Virus record (IMG/VR): IMGVR_UViG_3300046542_000377
Span: 1 to 29,580 of that record
DNA: 29,580 nucleotides
Reading direction: 5' to 3' (one strand)
DNA from: a virus
This document shows, one piece after another, positions 17,055 through 23,551 of the stretch. A model generated the notes under the pieces. That model searched no databases, was not told the DNA's origin, and was given only the letters and a program-made list of their open reading frames with translations. The first letter of the stretch is position 1; each line of letters opens with the position of its first letter. Both the position numbers and the translations under genes were made by a program.

Positions 17055-17070
17055 GCGTTACGCGTAACGC
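17055..17070 (+). repeat. 16-bp palindrome containing GTTACGCGTAAC, copy 2
   Basis: GCGTTACGCGTAACGC is a perfect palindrome in the X-D gap. Its 12-bp core is identical to 11100-11111. Both copies lie roughly 50-60 bp before a structural gene and just before a terminator hairpin. Confidence 0.6.
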
Positions 17071-17080
17071 CCATCCCCCC

Positions 17081-17101
17081 AACCCGCCCTGTGCGGGTTT
17101 T
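17081..17101 (+). terminator. Intrinsic terminator between X and D
   Basis: An AACCCGC/GCGGGTT stem with loop CCTGT is followed by TTTTCTTTT, then GGATG and the start of gene D. Confidence 0.78.
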
Positions 17102-17117
17102 CTTTTGGATGTTTTCC

Positions 17118-18164
17118 ATGACTCCTAGGTTTCGCGTCGTCGCCGATGGTGCCGACATCACCGGCTTGATCAATGACCGGCTGATCCAGCTCAGCACCAC
17201 CGACAAGCCCGGGATGGACTCAGACGAATTCGAGTTGCGCATTGATGACCGTGACGGGCTGGTGACGCTGCCCCCGCGGGGTGCCGGCATTGAGATTTAC
17301 ATGGGTTATGTCGAGACCGGGCTGGCCCGCCTGGGCCGCTATGTGGTCGATGACATCACGGTATCGGGCCCGCCGGATACGATTTCAATCAAGGGCAAGG
17401 CCAGCGACATGCGCGGCAGTGGCAAGACCATTCGCAGTGGAAGCTGGGAAGAGGTGCCGCTGTCGAAAATCGTCAGCGATATCGCCGCGCGTAATGGCTG
17501 GGAGCCGGGCTGTCCGGTGGCCACCAAGGTCGCCCGAGCGGACCAGCTCAGCGAATCCGATTTCAATTTCATCACGCGCCTGGCTAAGCAATACGACTGC
17601 ACGGCCAAGGTCGCGGACGGCAAGCTGTTGGTGATGCCGCGTCAGGGCGGGCAAAGCGCAAGCGGCAAGGAATTTGGCGCGATCACCATCACCCGCAAGG
17701 ACGTCGACCGTTGGCAGTTCCGCCTGGGCGATCGCAACACCCACGGCAAGGTGGCCACCAAACACCAAGACAAGAAGGGCGGCAAGCTGTCGGTAGTCTC
17801 CCTGGACAACGACGACGCGCCGGCCGGTCTGCCCTCGGTGCACACCGATCGGCACATCCACCCGAACAAGACCGCCGCCGAGTCCGCGGCCAAGGCACGC
17901 TTGGCGGCGTTCAACCGCTCCGGGGCCGGGGTGCGTTTCGAAATGCCCGGTCGTACCGACCTATTCGCCGAGCGACCAATCAATGCCCAAGGCTTCAAGG
18001 TCGGGCTCGATGGCGAGTATCTGGCGGACTCGGTCGAACAGGTTTTCACCCAAGCCGGCTGGTCGACCACGGTCGAATGCAACGGCGGCAATAAGGGTAA
18101 AGCCAAGGCCAAGGGCAAGAAAAAGAAGGAGGTGAAGCCGGTCAAGGTTGTCAGTCTCGCGTAG
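17118..18164 (+). CDS. Late control gene D-like baseplate hub protein
   Basis: This 348-residue protein has the fold of the gp27-like central hub. FRVVADGADITGLINDRLIQLS, the DEFELRIDDRDG motif near 40, RYVVDDITVSGPPDTISIKGKA and LSESDFNFITRLAKQYDC are conserved in P2 gpD. ATG 17118 is chosen with TTGGAT as ribosome binding site; ATG 17109 in frame is the alternative. The C-terminus ends in a Lys-rich run (KGKAKAKGKKKKEVKPVKVV), longer and more basic than in P2. It is the last tail gene before lysis. Confidence 0.93.
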   Translation: MTPRFRVVADGADITGLINDRLIQLSTTDKPGMDSDEFELRIDDRDGLVTLPPRGAGIEIYMGYVETGLARLGRYVVDDITVSGPPDTISIKGKASDMRGSGKTIRSGSWEEVPLSKIVSDIAARNGWEPGCPVATKVARADQLSESDFNFITRLAKQYDCTAKVADGKLLVMPRQGGQSASGKEFGAITITRKDVDRWQFRLGDRNTHGKVATKHQDKKGGKLSVVSLDNDDAPAGLPSVHTDRHIHPNKTAAESAAKARLAAFNRSGAGVRFEMPGRTDLFAERPINAQGFKVGLDGEYLADSVEQVFTQAGWSTTVECNGGNKGKAKAKGKKKKEVKPVKVVSLA

Positions 18165-18183
18165 CGCCACGGCGCCCCACCAT

Positions 18184-18203
18184 CCGCCTTGTGCGGTTTT
18201 TTT
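18184..18203 (+). terminator. Short terminator-like hairpin before the endolysin
   Basis: A CCGC/GCGG stem with loop CTTGT is followed by seven T. The stem is only four pairs, so it would be weak. CTGGAG, the endolysin ribosome binding site, follows. Confidence 0.6.
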
Positions 18204-18218
18204 ATGCCTGGAGTTTGT

Positions 18219-18782
18219 ATGTCTATCACCGAGCAACAGCTACAACGCATCATGCCCAACGCCCGCCGCCAAGCGGGCGTTTTTGTTTCCGCTCTCAATG
18301 CCGCCATGGCCCACCGGCAAATCAATACGCCGAAACGTCAGGCCGCGTTCTTGGCCCAGCTCGGGCACGAGTCCGGCCAACTGCAGTACGTCCGTGAGCT
18401 GGGCGGCGATCAGTACCTGAGCAAATACGACACCGGCAATCTGGCCGAGAAACTGGGTAACACCCCAGAAGCGGACGGGGATGGCCAGCGCTATCGCGGA
18501 CGCGGCCTGATCCAGATCACCGGCCATAACAACTATCGTCTATGCAGCTTGGCCCTGTTCGATGACGAGCGCTTGTTGCGCACCCCTGAACTGCTTGAAC
18601 TGCCTGAATGGGCCGCCGAATCCGCCGCCTGGTTCTGGGCGCAAAACGGCCTCAACGAACTGGCCGACCGTGACCAGTTCAATAGCATCACCCGCCGGAT
18701 CAACGGTGGGCTGAATGGTTTGCAAGATCGGTTGCAGCTGTGGGAGCGGGCGAGGGCAGTGCTATGCGTTTCGTCGACCTGA
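18219..18782 (+). CDS. Endolysin, glycoside hydrolase family 19
   Basis: This 187-residue chitinase-type lysozyme would cleave the glycan strands of peptidoglycan at the end of infection. LAQLGHESGQLQYVREL (46-61) carries Glu51, the likely catalytic acid. Glu60 may act as the second carboxylate. YRGRGLIQITGHNNY (92-106) is the substrate-cleft motif of the family, and the C-terminal part has AAWFWAQNGLNELAD. There is no signal peptide, so a holin is expected, yet none is recognised beside it. It overlaps Rz by 19 bases. A perfect terminator-like hairpin lies inside codons 14-22. Confidence 0.94.
   Translation: MSITEQQLQRIMPNARRQAGVFVSALNAAMAHRQINTPKRQAAFLAQLGHESGQLQYVRELGGDQYLSKYDTGNLAEKLGNTPEADGDGQRYRGRGLIQITGHNNYRLCSLALFDDERLLRTPELLELPEWAAESAAWFWAQNGLNELADRDQFNSITRRINGGLNGLQDRLQLWERARAVLCVSST
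18258..18284 (+). terminator. Terminator-like hairpin inside the endolysin coding sequence
   Basis: The perfect 9-bp stem AACGCCCGC/GCGGGCGTT with a 6-base loop (CGCCAA) is followed by a TTTTT tract. It starts 39 bases after the endolysin ATG and is stronger than the hairpin upstream of the gene. It could cause premature termination when the mRNA is not translated (inference). Confidence 0.65.
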
Positions 18783-19312
18783 TCCCGGCCCCATATCGGC
18801 TGCTCGCGGTGGGTGTGTTGTTGGCTGTGCTGCTCGGTGGCTCTGCCGCGATCACCTGGCAGGTTCAAGACTGGCGCTACGGTCAGCAGCTGGAACATCA
18901 AGCCCGCCTGCAGGCGGAAACCCTCAATCAATTGGCCATAACCGCAGCGGCACAACAACGTGCCGAGCAAGACAAACGACTGGCGCTCGAGCAGCGACTG
19001 TCAGCCAGCGAAAAAACCCATTACCGAGCCCTGAGCGATGCCCAACGTGATCAAGGTCGCCTGCGTGACCGTCTTGCCACTGCTGATGTGCGCCTGTCAG
19101 TCCTACTCGATGCCACCGAGTCAGGCAACGGGGGCTCAGTGCCAGTCACCACCGCCACCGGCGGCGTGGTTCATGGCCCCACAAGAGCCCAACTTGACCC
19201 AGCGCATGCTCAACGAATTATCGGCATCACCGACGCCGGCGATCGAGGATTGATCGCCCTGAATGCATGTCAGGCATATGTCCATACCATACTTGAACGG
19301 ATTGACGAGTAA
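18764..19312 (+). CDS. Rz-like inner-membrane spanin
   Basis: This 182-residue protein has one N-terminal membrane helix (about residues 12-29, LLAVGVLLAVLLGGSAAITW) and a long periplasmic coiled-coil region rich in Gln, Ala, Glu and Arg (QLEHQARLQAETLNQLAITA onward), the architecture of lambda Rz. It would fuse the inner and outer membranes together with Rz1. ATG 18764 lies within the endolysin end. A second gene is nested in another frame inside its 3' half, which is the classic Rz/Rz1 layout. Confidence 0.9.
   Translation: MRFVDLIPAPYRLLAVGVLLAVLLGGSAAITWQVQDWRYGQQLEHQARLQAETLNQLAITAAAQQRAEQDKRLALEQRLSASEKTHYRALSDAQRDQGRLRDRLATADVRLSVLLDATESGNGGSVPVTTATGGVVHGPTRAQLDPAHAQRIIGITDAGDRGLIALNACQAYVHTILERIDE
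19038..19253 (+). CDS. Rz1-like outer-membrane spanin lipoprotein, nested in Rz
   Basis: This 71-residue protein is read in a different frame wholly inside Rz. The N-terminus has a short basic segment and a hydrophobic stretch ending LLMCAC, with Cys18 or Cys20 as the lipidation site. The mature part is Pro/Ser/Gln-rich (SYSMPPSQATGAQCQSPPPPA), as o-spanins are. Size, lipobox and embedding make the assignment strong although the lipobox is not ideal. The overlap constrains the codon use of both genes. Confidence 0.85.
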   Translation: MPNVIKVACVTVLPLLMCACQSYSMPPSQATGAQCQSPPPPAAWFMAPQEPNLTQRMLNELSASPTPAIED

Positions 19313-19313
19313 T

Positions 19314-19850
19314 TTAACGCTTTATATTGCTGTCAAACTTTAGTGGGTTATCCGCTTGTTGCGTTTTCGATGTTTTAGATAGAAGCTCATGGCCAACGGC
19401 TAGGGAAGTAGACACCAGCAGTACGCAAAAAATGCTCCCGGTCAGGCTTATGTATTCGCCAGGAGATAGCGTTATAACGTTAGTGGAGAAAGCGATGATG
19501 AGAATGCCAATCATAGCGCCGAGACCGGTTCTTATTACTGTTAAAAAGCTTGTGCCAAGCTCTGCTGTAATTCTATGAAAGGCCACTAAATTACGCTGAG
19601 CGCTTTCGGAGGAAAACCTAAATATGTATCTAAGGCCGGTCGCTAGGATGAAAACAACGGTTAAGTACCCAGCGTAATTTATCAAGTTTCCTATCGCCAG
19701 TAGTCCGCCGACAGTGTCGTCCAAAGATTTCGCATTTACGGAATAAATTGTCACGGGTAACGTGCCAAGTAGTGTTGCAATTATAATTTCGGAAGAGATT
19801 TTTTTTGCAAATTTTTTAACTTCTGATTTGAAGTTGCTTTGTTTTTTCAT
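19314..19850 (-). CDS. Membrane protein of unknown function, opposite strand (moron-like)
   Basis: This 178-residue protein has four probable membrane helices (about 19-37, 49-72, 100-120 and 132-153) and a basic N-terminus (KKQSNFKSEVKKFAKKIS). The frame is open further upstream to 19988, but that part runs through an inverted repeat and the composition changes, so ATG 19850 is preferred; its ribosome binding site is weak. It is markedly more AT-rich than the lysis genes and points against them, converging with Rz. That is typical of a prophage-borne accessory gene expressed in the lysogen. Superinfection exclusion is a reasonable guess, not shown. Confidence 0.65.
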   Translation of the reverse strand: MKKQSNFKSEVKKFAKKISSEIIIATLLGTLPVTIYSVNAKSLDDTVGGLLAIGNLINYAGYLTVVFILATGLRYIFRFSSESAQRNLVAFHRITAELGTSFLTVIRTGLGAMIGILIIAFSTNVITLSPGEYISLTGSIFCVLLVSTSLAVGHELLSKTSKTQQADNPLKFDSNIKR

Positions 19851-19895
19851 TTTTTGATCTTCAATGAAAGCTATTGAGATTACTTTTTGGAAAGA

Positions 19896-19935
19896 AGCGG
19901 TCAAGTTGAATGCGTCAACATTCAACTTGACCGCT
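19896..19935. repeat. Perfect 17-bp inverted repeat
   Basis: AGCGGTCAAGTTGAATG and its exact complement are separated by six bases. There is no T-run on either side, so it is not a normal terminator. It lies 46 bases upstream of the membrane protein gene. On the minus strand a TTGACC inside one arm could serve as a -35 element, so an operator overlapping that promoter is possible (inference). Confidence 0.7.
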
Positions 19936-20007
19936 GTACCCGCAGATTGCCCCTGCAAGTCCAGCCAAGGCTTCTGCTCCGTGCACAAAGCGGAGGGAGC
20001 CTAACAC

Positions 20008-20023
20008 CTGTTTATCCATACAG
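20008..20023. promoter_or_regulatory. LexA (SOS) box candidate upstream of the adenine methylase
   Basis: CTG-TTTATCCATA-CAG has the CTG-N10-CAG layout with an AT-rich middle; reversed it reads ACTGTATGGATAAACAGG, very like known SOS boxes. It ends 17 bases before the methylase ATG, so bound LexA would block transcription there. A closely similar box lies at 23389. Confidence 0.75.
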
Positions 20024-20040
20024 TAAAGGTCTTGCTATCA

Positions 20041-20835
20041 ATGTCCACACCTATCATTCCTTGGATGGGCGGCAAGCGCCGCCTAGCCGACCGCCTCATC
20101 CCGCTTTTCCCACCACACGAATGCTACGTCGAAGTCTTTGCCGGCGGTGCTGCGCTTTATTTCATGCGCCCCCAAGCGGCGCCCGTGGAGGTCCTCAACG
20201 ACATCAACGGCGATCTGGTAACGTTGTACCGCGTCGTGCAGAATCACCTCGAGGAGTTCGTGCGCCAGTTCAAGTGGGCGCTCAGCTCACGCAAGGTGTT
20301 CGAGTGGCAGAAAATGATCCGCCCTGAAACCCTCACCGACATTCAACGCGCAGCCCGATTCTTTTACCTGCAGCACCATGCTTTCGCCGGCAAGGTCACC
20401 GCGCAAACGTTCGGCACTGCGACCACTGCCCCGGCCATCAACTTGCTGCGGATCGAGGAAAATCTATCGGCCGCTTGGCAACGCCTGTCAGGCACCTACG
20501 TTGAAAATCTCCCTTGGCTGGAATGCGCTGAACGGTACGACCGTGCCCATACCTTCCATTACATGGACCCACCGTATTGGCAGACTGCCGGTTATGGCGT
20601 GGACTTTCCGTTCGAGAACTACGAGCGGATGGCCGAATTTATGCGCCGCTGCAAGGGCAAGGTGATGGTCAGCATCAACGACCACCCGGACATCCGCCGT
20701 GTGTTCGATGGCCTCTACTTCGAAACCTTGGATATCCGCTATACCACTACGAACCAGCGGCAAGGAAAGGTCGAGGTCAGCAGCGAGTTGGTGATTATGA
20801 ATTGGGAGCCTGCCGCGCTAGGGGGGTTATTTTAG
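20041..20835 (+). CDS. DNA adenine N6-methyltransferase, D12 class
   Basis: This 264-residue enzyme would methylate adenine in DNA using AdoMet. IIPWMGGKRRLADRLI (5-20) and EVFAGGAALYF (31-41) form the AdoMet pocket, and DPPY at 176-179 (FHYMDPPYWQT) is the catalytic motif IV; the order fits the Dam/D12 alpha class. The ATG at 20041 is preferred over an upstream TTG. No restriction partner lies beside it, so an orphan, phage-protective or regulatory methylase is likely. Its target sequence cannot be read from the protein. The LexA-type box upstream suggests induction upon DNA damage. Confidence 0.92.
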   Translation: MSTPIIPWMGGKRRLADRLIPLFPPHECYVEVFAGGAALYFMRPQAAPVEVLNDINGDLVTLYRVVQNHLEEFVRQFKWALSSRKVFEWQKMIRPETLTDIQRAARFFYLQHHAFAGKVTAQTFGTATTAPAINLLRIEENLSAAWQRLSGTYVENLPWLECAERYDRAHTFHYMDPPYWQTAGYGVDFPFENYERMAEFMRRCKGKVMVSINDHPDIRRVFDGLYFETLDIRYTTTNQRQGKVEVSSELVIMNWEPAALGGLF

Positions 20836-20886
20836 ATTTCAAGTCCTAGTATCTTTGACGTAACTTTGGATTCATGGATTTGTTAG

Positions 20887-21387
20887 ATGCCTACTTTTTT
20901 TCATTCGGATCGCGAGCGACTGCTTCAGGAGGGGATGCGCCTTGAGCTCGGTAAGGGGAATCTTTCTAGATTTGGAGAAATGTTTTGGAATGTTATCCAT
21001 GAAGTTTCCCCAGATCAGATGCATCGTAATAGTGGAGAGCTCCGTGAGTATTGCGCAGAGAAAGTACTGCAGGAGGATGAATTCAGGCACCGTTTTTCGA
21101 GGCATTGTTCGCTTTTTGGCGTGCGATCCATCGAGGAGTCGATAGCTTACGCTCGCACAATACTGCCACCTCCCGACCACCCGATTCCAATATTTGAAGT
21201 TCAATCAGATATGTATCAGATCCTTGATTCCAACTGGTTGGATTTTGACTGTCCTTTAGATAGGCGTTTGGAGTATAGCCGGCTATATTGGAGGGGGTAT
21301 GCTACCAATATCCCTTTAAGACCGCCCCGGTGGGAGGTTGTTATGTGTTTGCCCGTTACGATCGGTCGGCAGGTGGGGTTTGCGTGA
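20887..21387 (+). CDS. Unrecognised 166-residue protein at the prophage edge
   Basis: The gene begins 51 bases after the methylase and probably shares its transcript; its ribosome binding site is weak. The protein is soluble, with FFHSDRERLLQEGMRLEL at the start, a middle FGVRSIEESIAYARTIL, and YWRGYATNIPLRPPRWEVVM near the end. The layout (an opening FH..R..L..G segment, a short substrate-side helix and a late W-E motif) loosely recalls ADP-ribosyltransferase-like domains of unknown function. I cannot establish that from motif reading alone. Composition is lower in GC than the phage genes, pointing to separate acquisition. Confidence 0.6.
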   Translation: MPTFFHSDRERLLQEGMRLELGKGNLSRFGEMFWNVIHEVSPDQMHRNSGELREYCAEKVLQEDEFRHRFSRHCSLFGVRSIEESIAYARTILPPPDHPIPIFEVQSDMYQILDSNWLDFDCPLDRRLEYSRLYWRGYATNIPLRPPRWEVVMCLPVTIGRQVGFA

Positions 21388-21405
21388 GCTCCGCAGATGT
21401 AACTT

Positions 21406-21830
21406 ATGAAGCCGCCTCGAAATTGATGCCTATCCGAGATCCGCTCCCTTAAATCGAGCCAGACCCTGTTTGATATGGCCGGCGTTTGCACCAATCGCCT
21501 CCAGGGCGCCGCGAATGTTACTCCCTACTTCTGCTGAACCCCGCTGCTCCACCCACAACGTAAGCTCCATTATCGCTGCCTCCAGGGCGAGCTGATTGTG
21601 GCAAATCCTTTCCAGCACTTCGGGTAGTGAGTAATCGCCTCGCATGGGGTCGACTCCTTTCGAGAAACCCCTAGCATAGCAGCGGCAGTGATGAAGAGGT
21701 TTAGGGCAAAATTAGGGCAGTTTCAGGGCCGCCATGGACCGCAGGACGCCATGAGCAAAAGACTAAGGCGCCGGAATTTCTGGCCTTAAGCGGTCTATAG
21801 GGATGCTAGAAGGGGGGCGAATCCCTATAA
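21406..21830. repeat. Type 1 repeat, copy A (probable prophage right attachment region)
   Basis: About 425 bp that matches 28019-28441 along its length with scattered differences. It contains the 71-residue gene on the minus strand and then an intergenic part with TAGGGCA at 21702 and 21713 (11 bp apart) and CAGGG further on, like integrase arm-type sites on one face of the helix. It ends in a TATAGGGAT/ATCCCTATA inverted repeat (21796-21804 and 21821-21829). It sits exactly where phage genes stop, so it is probably an att arm; the core site is not proven. Confidence 0.65.
21430..21645 (-). CDS. 71-residue helical protein, copy A
   Basis: This small protein (YSLPEVLERICHNQLALEAA, MELTLWVEQRGSAEVGSN, then AGHIKQGLARFKG) is predicted to be nearly all alpha-helical, with no signal peptide or membrane segment. 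AAAGGAG lies 8 bases before the ATG, so translation should be strong. A close relative is at 25705 and a broken one at 28065, always on the minus strand and always next to the same flanking sequence. I do not recognise a named family. Its constant place by att-like repeats suggests a phage-end gene, perhaps linked to integration, but this is inference. Confidence 0.72.
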   Translation of the reverse strand: MRGDYSLPEVLERICHNQLALEAAIMELTLWVEQRGSAEVGSNIRGALEAIGANAGHIKQGLARFKGADLG

Positions 21831-22799
21831 CATCAGAAAGGACTTGCTGATTCTGGATTTTTTTATTTTTCCATTTGTCTGAGTGCTAACTTCACTTTTT
21901 GTGATTGATGCATTTGGTCCAATGGTTACTGAGTGCAATATTTTATCTAAGGGTATAGATATGAACTTGGATTTGTTGTTTTCTGAAAGCGATAGCTTTG
22001 TATGGATTTGGTTTTTTCTCTCGATATACTGCTTGTTAAAGGCTTCTGATAGTTCAATTGGTTGACGCGTAGTGAAATGACCCCATTTTGCCAGTAGGCT
22101 GCACATCAGTAGAAATATCGAATAGTTGTCAGAAACGACAAATCGTACCTCGGACTCTGCTTTGTATGGGTCAGATACCTTGATGAAGTTTCTCCAGTAT
22201 TCAAGAAAAAAGAACCAAACCAAGTAACCAGCATGTCCAAGTTGAGCATTGGCTTGTTGGATTGCGGGAAAGATCATTTCCATGAAATGATCAGCCCATT
22301 CGTTGCTATAAGATACATAGCAGCATTTTAAGTAATCTGGAAGTAGTTCGAAATCGGTTAGTGTTTCGTTTAAGAGATCTAAGTATTGCTTTGTGGAGAA
22401 GCACAGGCAAATTCCTTTTCCTTGATCGCCGTAATTTCTCCATAGGTAAGCGTTTTTATCTGAGGTCGTATTTGATTGAATGAAAACATGATGGCTGGAC
22501 AGTTCGTTATTTATAATGGTTGCGAGATCATGATTTTCTCCGGTTTCTTTATCTGTAATTGCTCCGCTGACACGATTTTCGATAGAGAAAATATGTTTTC
22601 GTTCTAAAGTGTCAGTAAAATTACTGGTTGTATGTAATCTTATTGAGTTTGACTCCATCATTGAGCAGAAACTGCCCCAGGTGGTGTAATGATAGACGTG
22701 CGTTGGCAATTTTATTTTTACACTGGTATCGATACCTTTTAATACTCCGAAAAATATATTTCGAGCTGTATTAATTTGACCTTCTATGTCTTCTGTCAT
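21825..22799 (-). CDS. DUF2971 family protein
   Basis: This 324-residue protein shows the DUF2971 pattern: VYHYTTWGSFCSMMESNSIRL (35-55), a TSNFTDTLE stretch (58-66) replacing the usual 'N-D-x-E' segment, LWRNYGDQGKGICLCF (119-134) and ESEVRFVV (about 217-224). The biochemical activity of the family is not established; members are frequent in mobile and defence-rich regions. The gene is AT-rich and its last three codons and stop lie inside the type 1 repeat, so its 3' end was joined to the repeat during acquisition. No clear promoter is seen upstream. Confidence 0.75.
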   Translation of the reverse strand: MTEDIEGQINTARNIFFGVLKGIDTSVKIKLPTHVYHYTTWGSFCSMMESNSIRLHTTSNFTDTLERKHIFSIENRVSGAITDKETGENHDLATIINNELSSHHVFIQSNTTSDKNAYLWRNYGDQGKGICLCFSTKQYLDLLNETLTDFELLPDYLKCCYVSYSNEWADHFMEMIFPAIQQANAQLGHAGYLVWFFFLEYWRNFIKVSDPYKAESEVRFVVSDNYSIFLLMCSLLAKWGHFTTRQPIELSEAFNKQYIERKNQIHTKLSLSENNKSKFISIPLDKILHSVTIGPNASITKSEVSTQTNGKIKKSRISKSFLML

Positions 22800-22883
22800 T
22801 TTGTAATTCTTAATTAACTCGCTTGGGCTAAGCGGTATTTTGAGACTCGGAGGCCGAGGATACCCTTTGGTGGTGCGCTGCTT

Positions 22884-23005
22884 CTAGACTGCAATCGGCT
22901 CGAATGAAATTTTAAATTGACCATCGTTAGGATTACCTATGGCGATCCTGAAATCATCTCGGGAAAACACCCCTAAGCTATAGGGTGTGGCGTAAAGCCA
23001 GCTAC
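22884..23005 (-). pseudogene. C-terminal remnant of an unidentified gene
   Basis: A short frame reads SWLYATPYSLGVFSRDDFR and then IAIGNPNDGQFKISFEPIAV before a stop. It looks like real coding sequence but has no start codon with a ribosome binding site and is preceded by a stop in frame. It probably is the tail end of a gene whose 5' part was lost. The family is not recognised. The rest of 22800-23000 shows no feature. Confidence 0.4.
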
Positions 23006-23370
23006 TCGATCAGGTGGAAATCGTCACGGTTCTTGGGATCCATTGTTCCGCCTCGGCAGTTTTGACCCCGCATGGGCTTCAGCCCTGGGATAAATACTAG
23101 GCCCTCTGCTTCTAAGGCAAACGACAAGGCCTGCATCGTGACCTGTCGCAATATCTACCGTCCTTCTTCAAGGTCTCTGATCGCCTTGACTGAAACCCCG
23201 GACCGGAATGAGAGTGCCTCTACTGACCAGTTCACCATTGCGCGGGCGGCGGCGCAGTGGGCTGACGAGAAGGACGGCGGTAGGTCATCCATGAATGGGG
23301 CAGGTCCCCATTCGACTCCCGCCTCCTTTAACGCTCTTATCTGTTCAAGTTTGATAATTTTCGCCGTCAT
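23002..23370 (-). pseudogene. HTH transcriptional regulator interrupted by an amber codon
   Basis: Read from ATG 23370 there are 71 codons ending LEEGR, then TAG, and the same frame continues ILRQVTMQALSFALEAEGLV and FIPGLKPMRG to a TAG at 23002. The pattern ARAMVNWSVEALSFRSGVSVKAIRDLEEGR is a Cro/CI-type helix-turn-helix, and the text after the stop is the normal C-terminal continuation of such regulators (ALEAEGLVFIPG). So a single in-frame nonsense codon splits an otherwise intact 122-codon gene. GAGGA lies before the ATG, and a near-perfect LexA-type box sits 18 bases further upstream. A truncated 71-residue protein might still bind DNA. Confidence 0.78.
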
Positions 23371-23388
23371 CACACAATCCTCAGAATA

Positions 23389-23404
23389 CTGTTTATTTGT
23401 ACAG
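23389..23404. promoter_or_regulatory. LexA (SOS) box candidate upstream of the HTH gene
   Basis: CTG-TTTATTTGTA-CAG; read on the minus strand it is TACTGTACAAATAAACAGTA, an excellent match to the CTG-N10-CAG SOS consensus with flanking TA on both sides. It lies 18 bases before the HTH start. It shares CTGTTTAT and TACAGTAAAG with the box at 20008. Confidence 0.82.
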
Positions 23405-23551
23405 TAAAGCGCGCAGGCGGGAACGATTCTAGAGCCCTACTTTGAAACTGGTGAGTCACGGTAGTGCAGAAATGGGAGGGGCGGAGGTGATGATGGGGGA
23501 ATCGGCCGGCAGGACGCGGGAATATTTCAGGAGGTGGAGTGTTTAGGTGCG

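Noticed and set aside
23072-23407. 111-residue + strand open frame
   Set aside because: Antisense to the HTH gene, whose motifs and upstream LexA box define the minus strand as coding.
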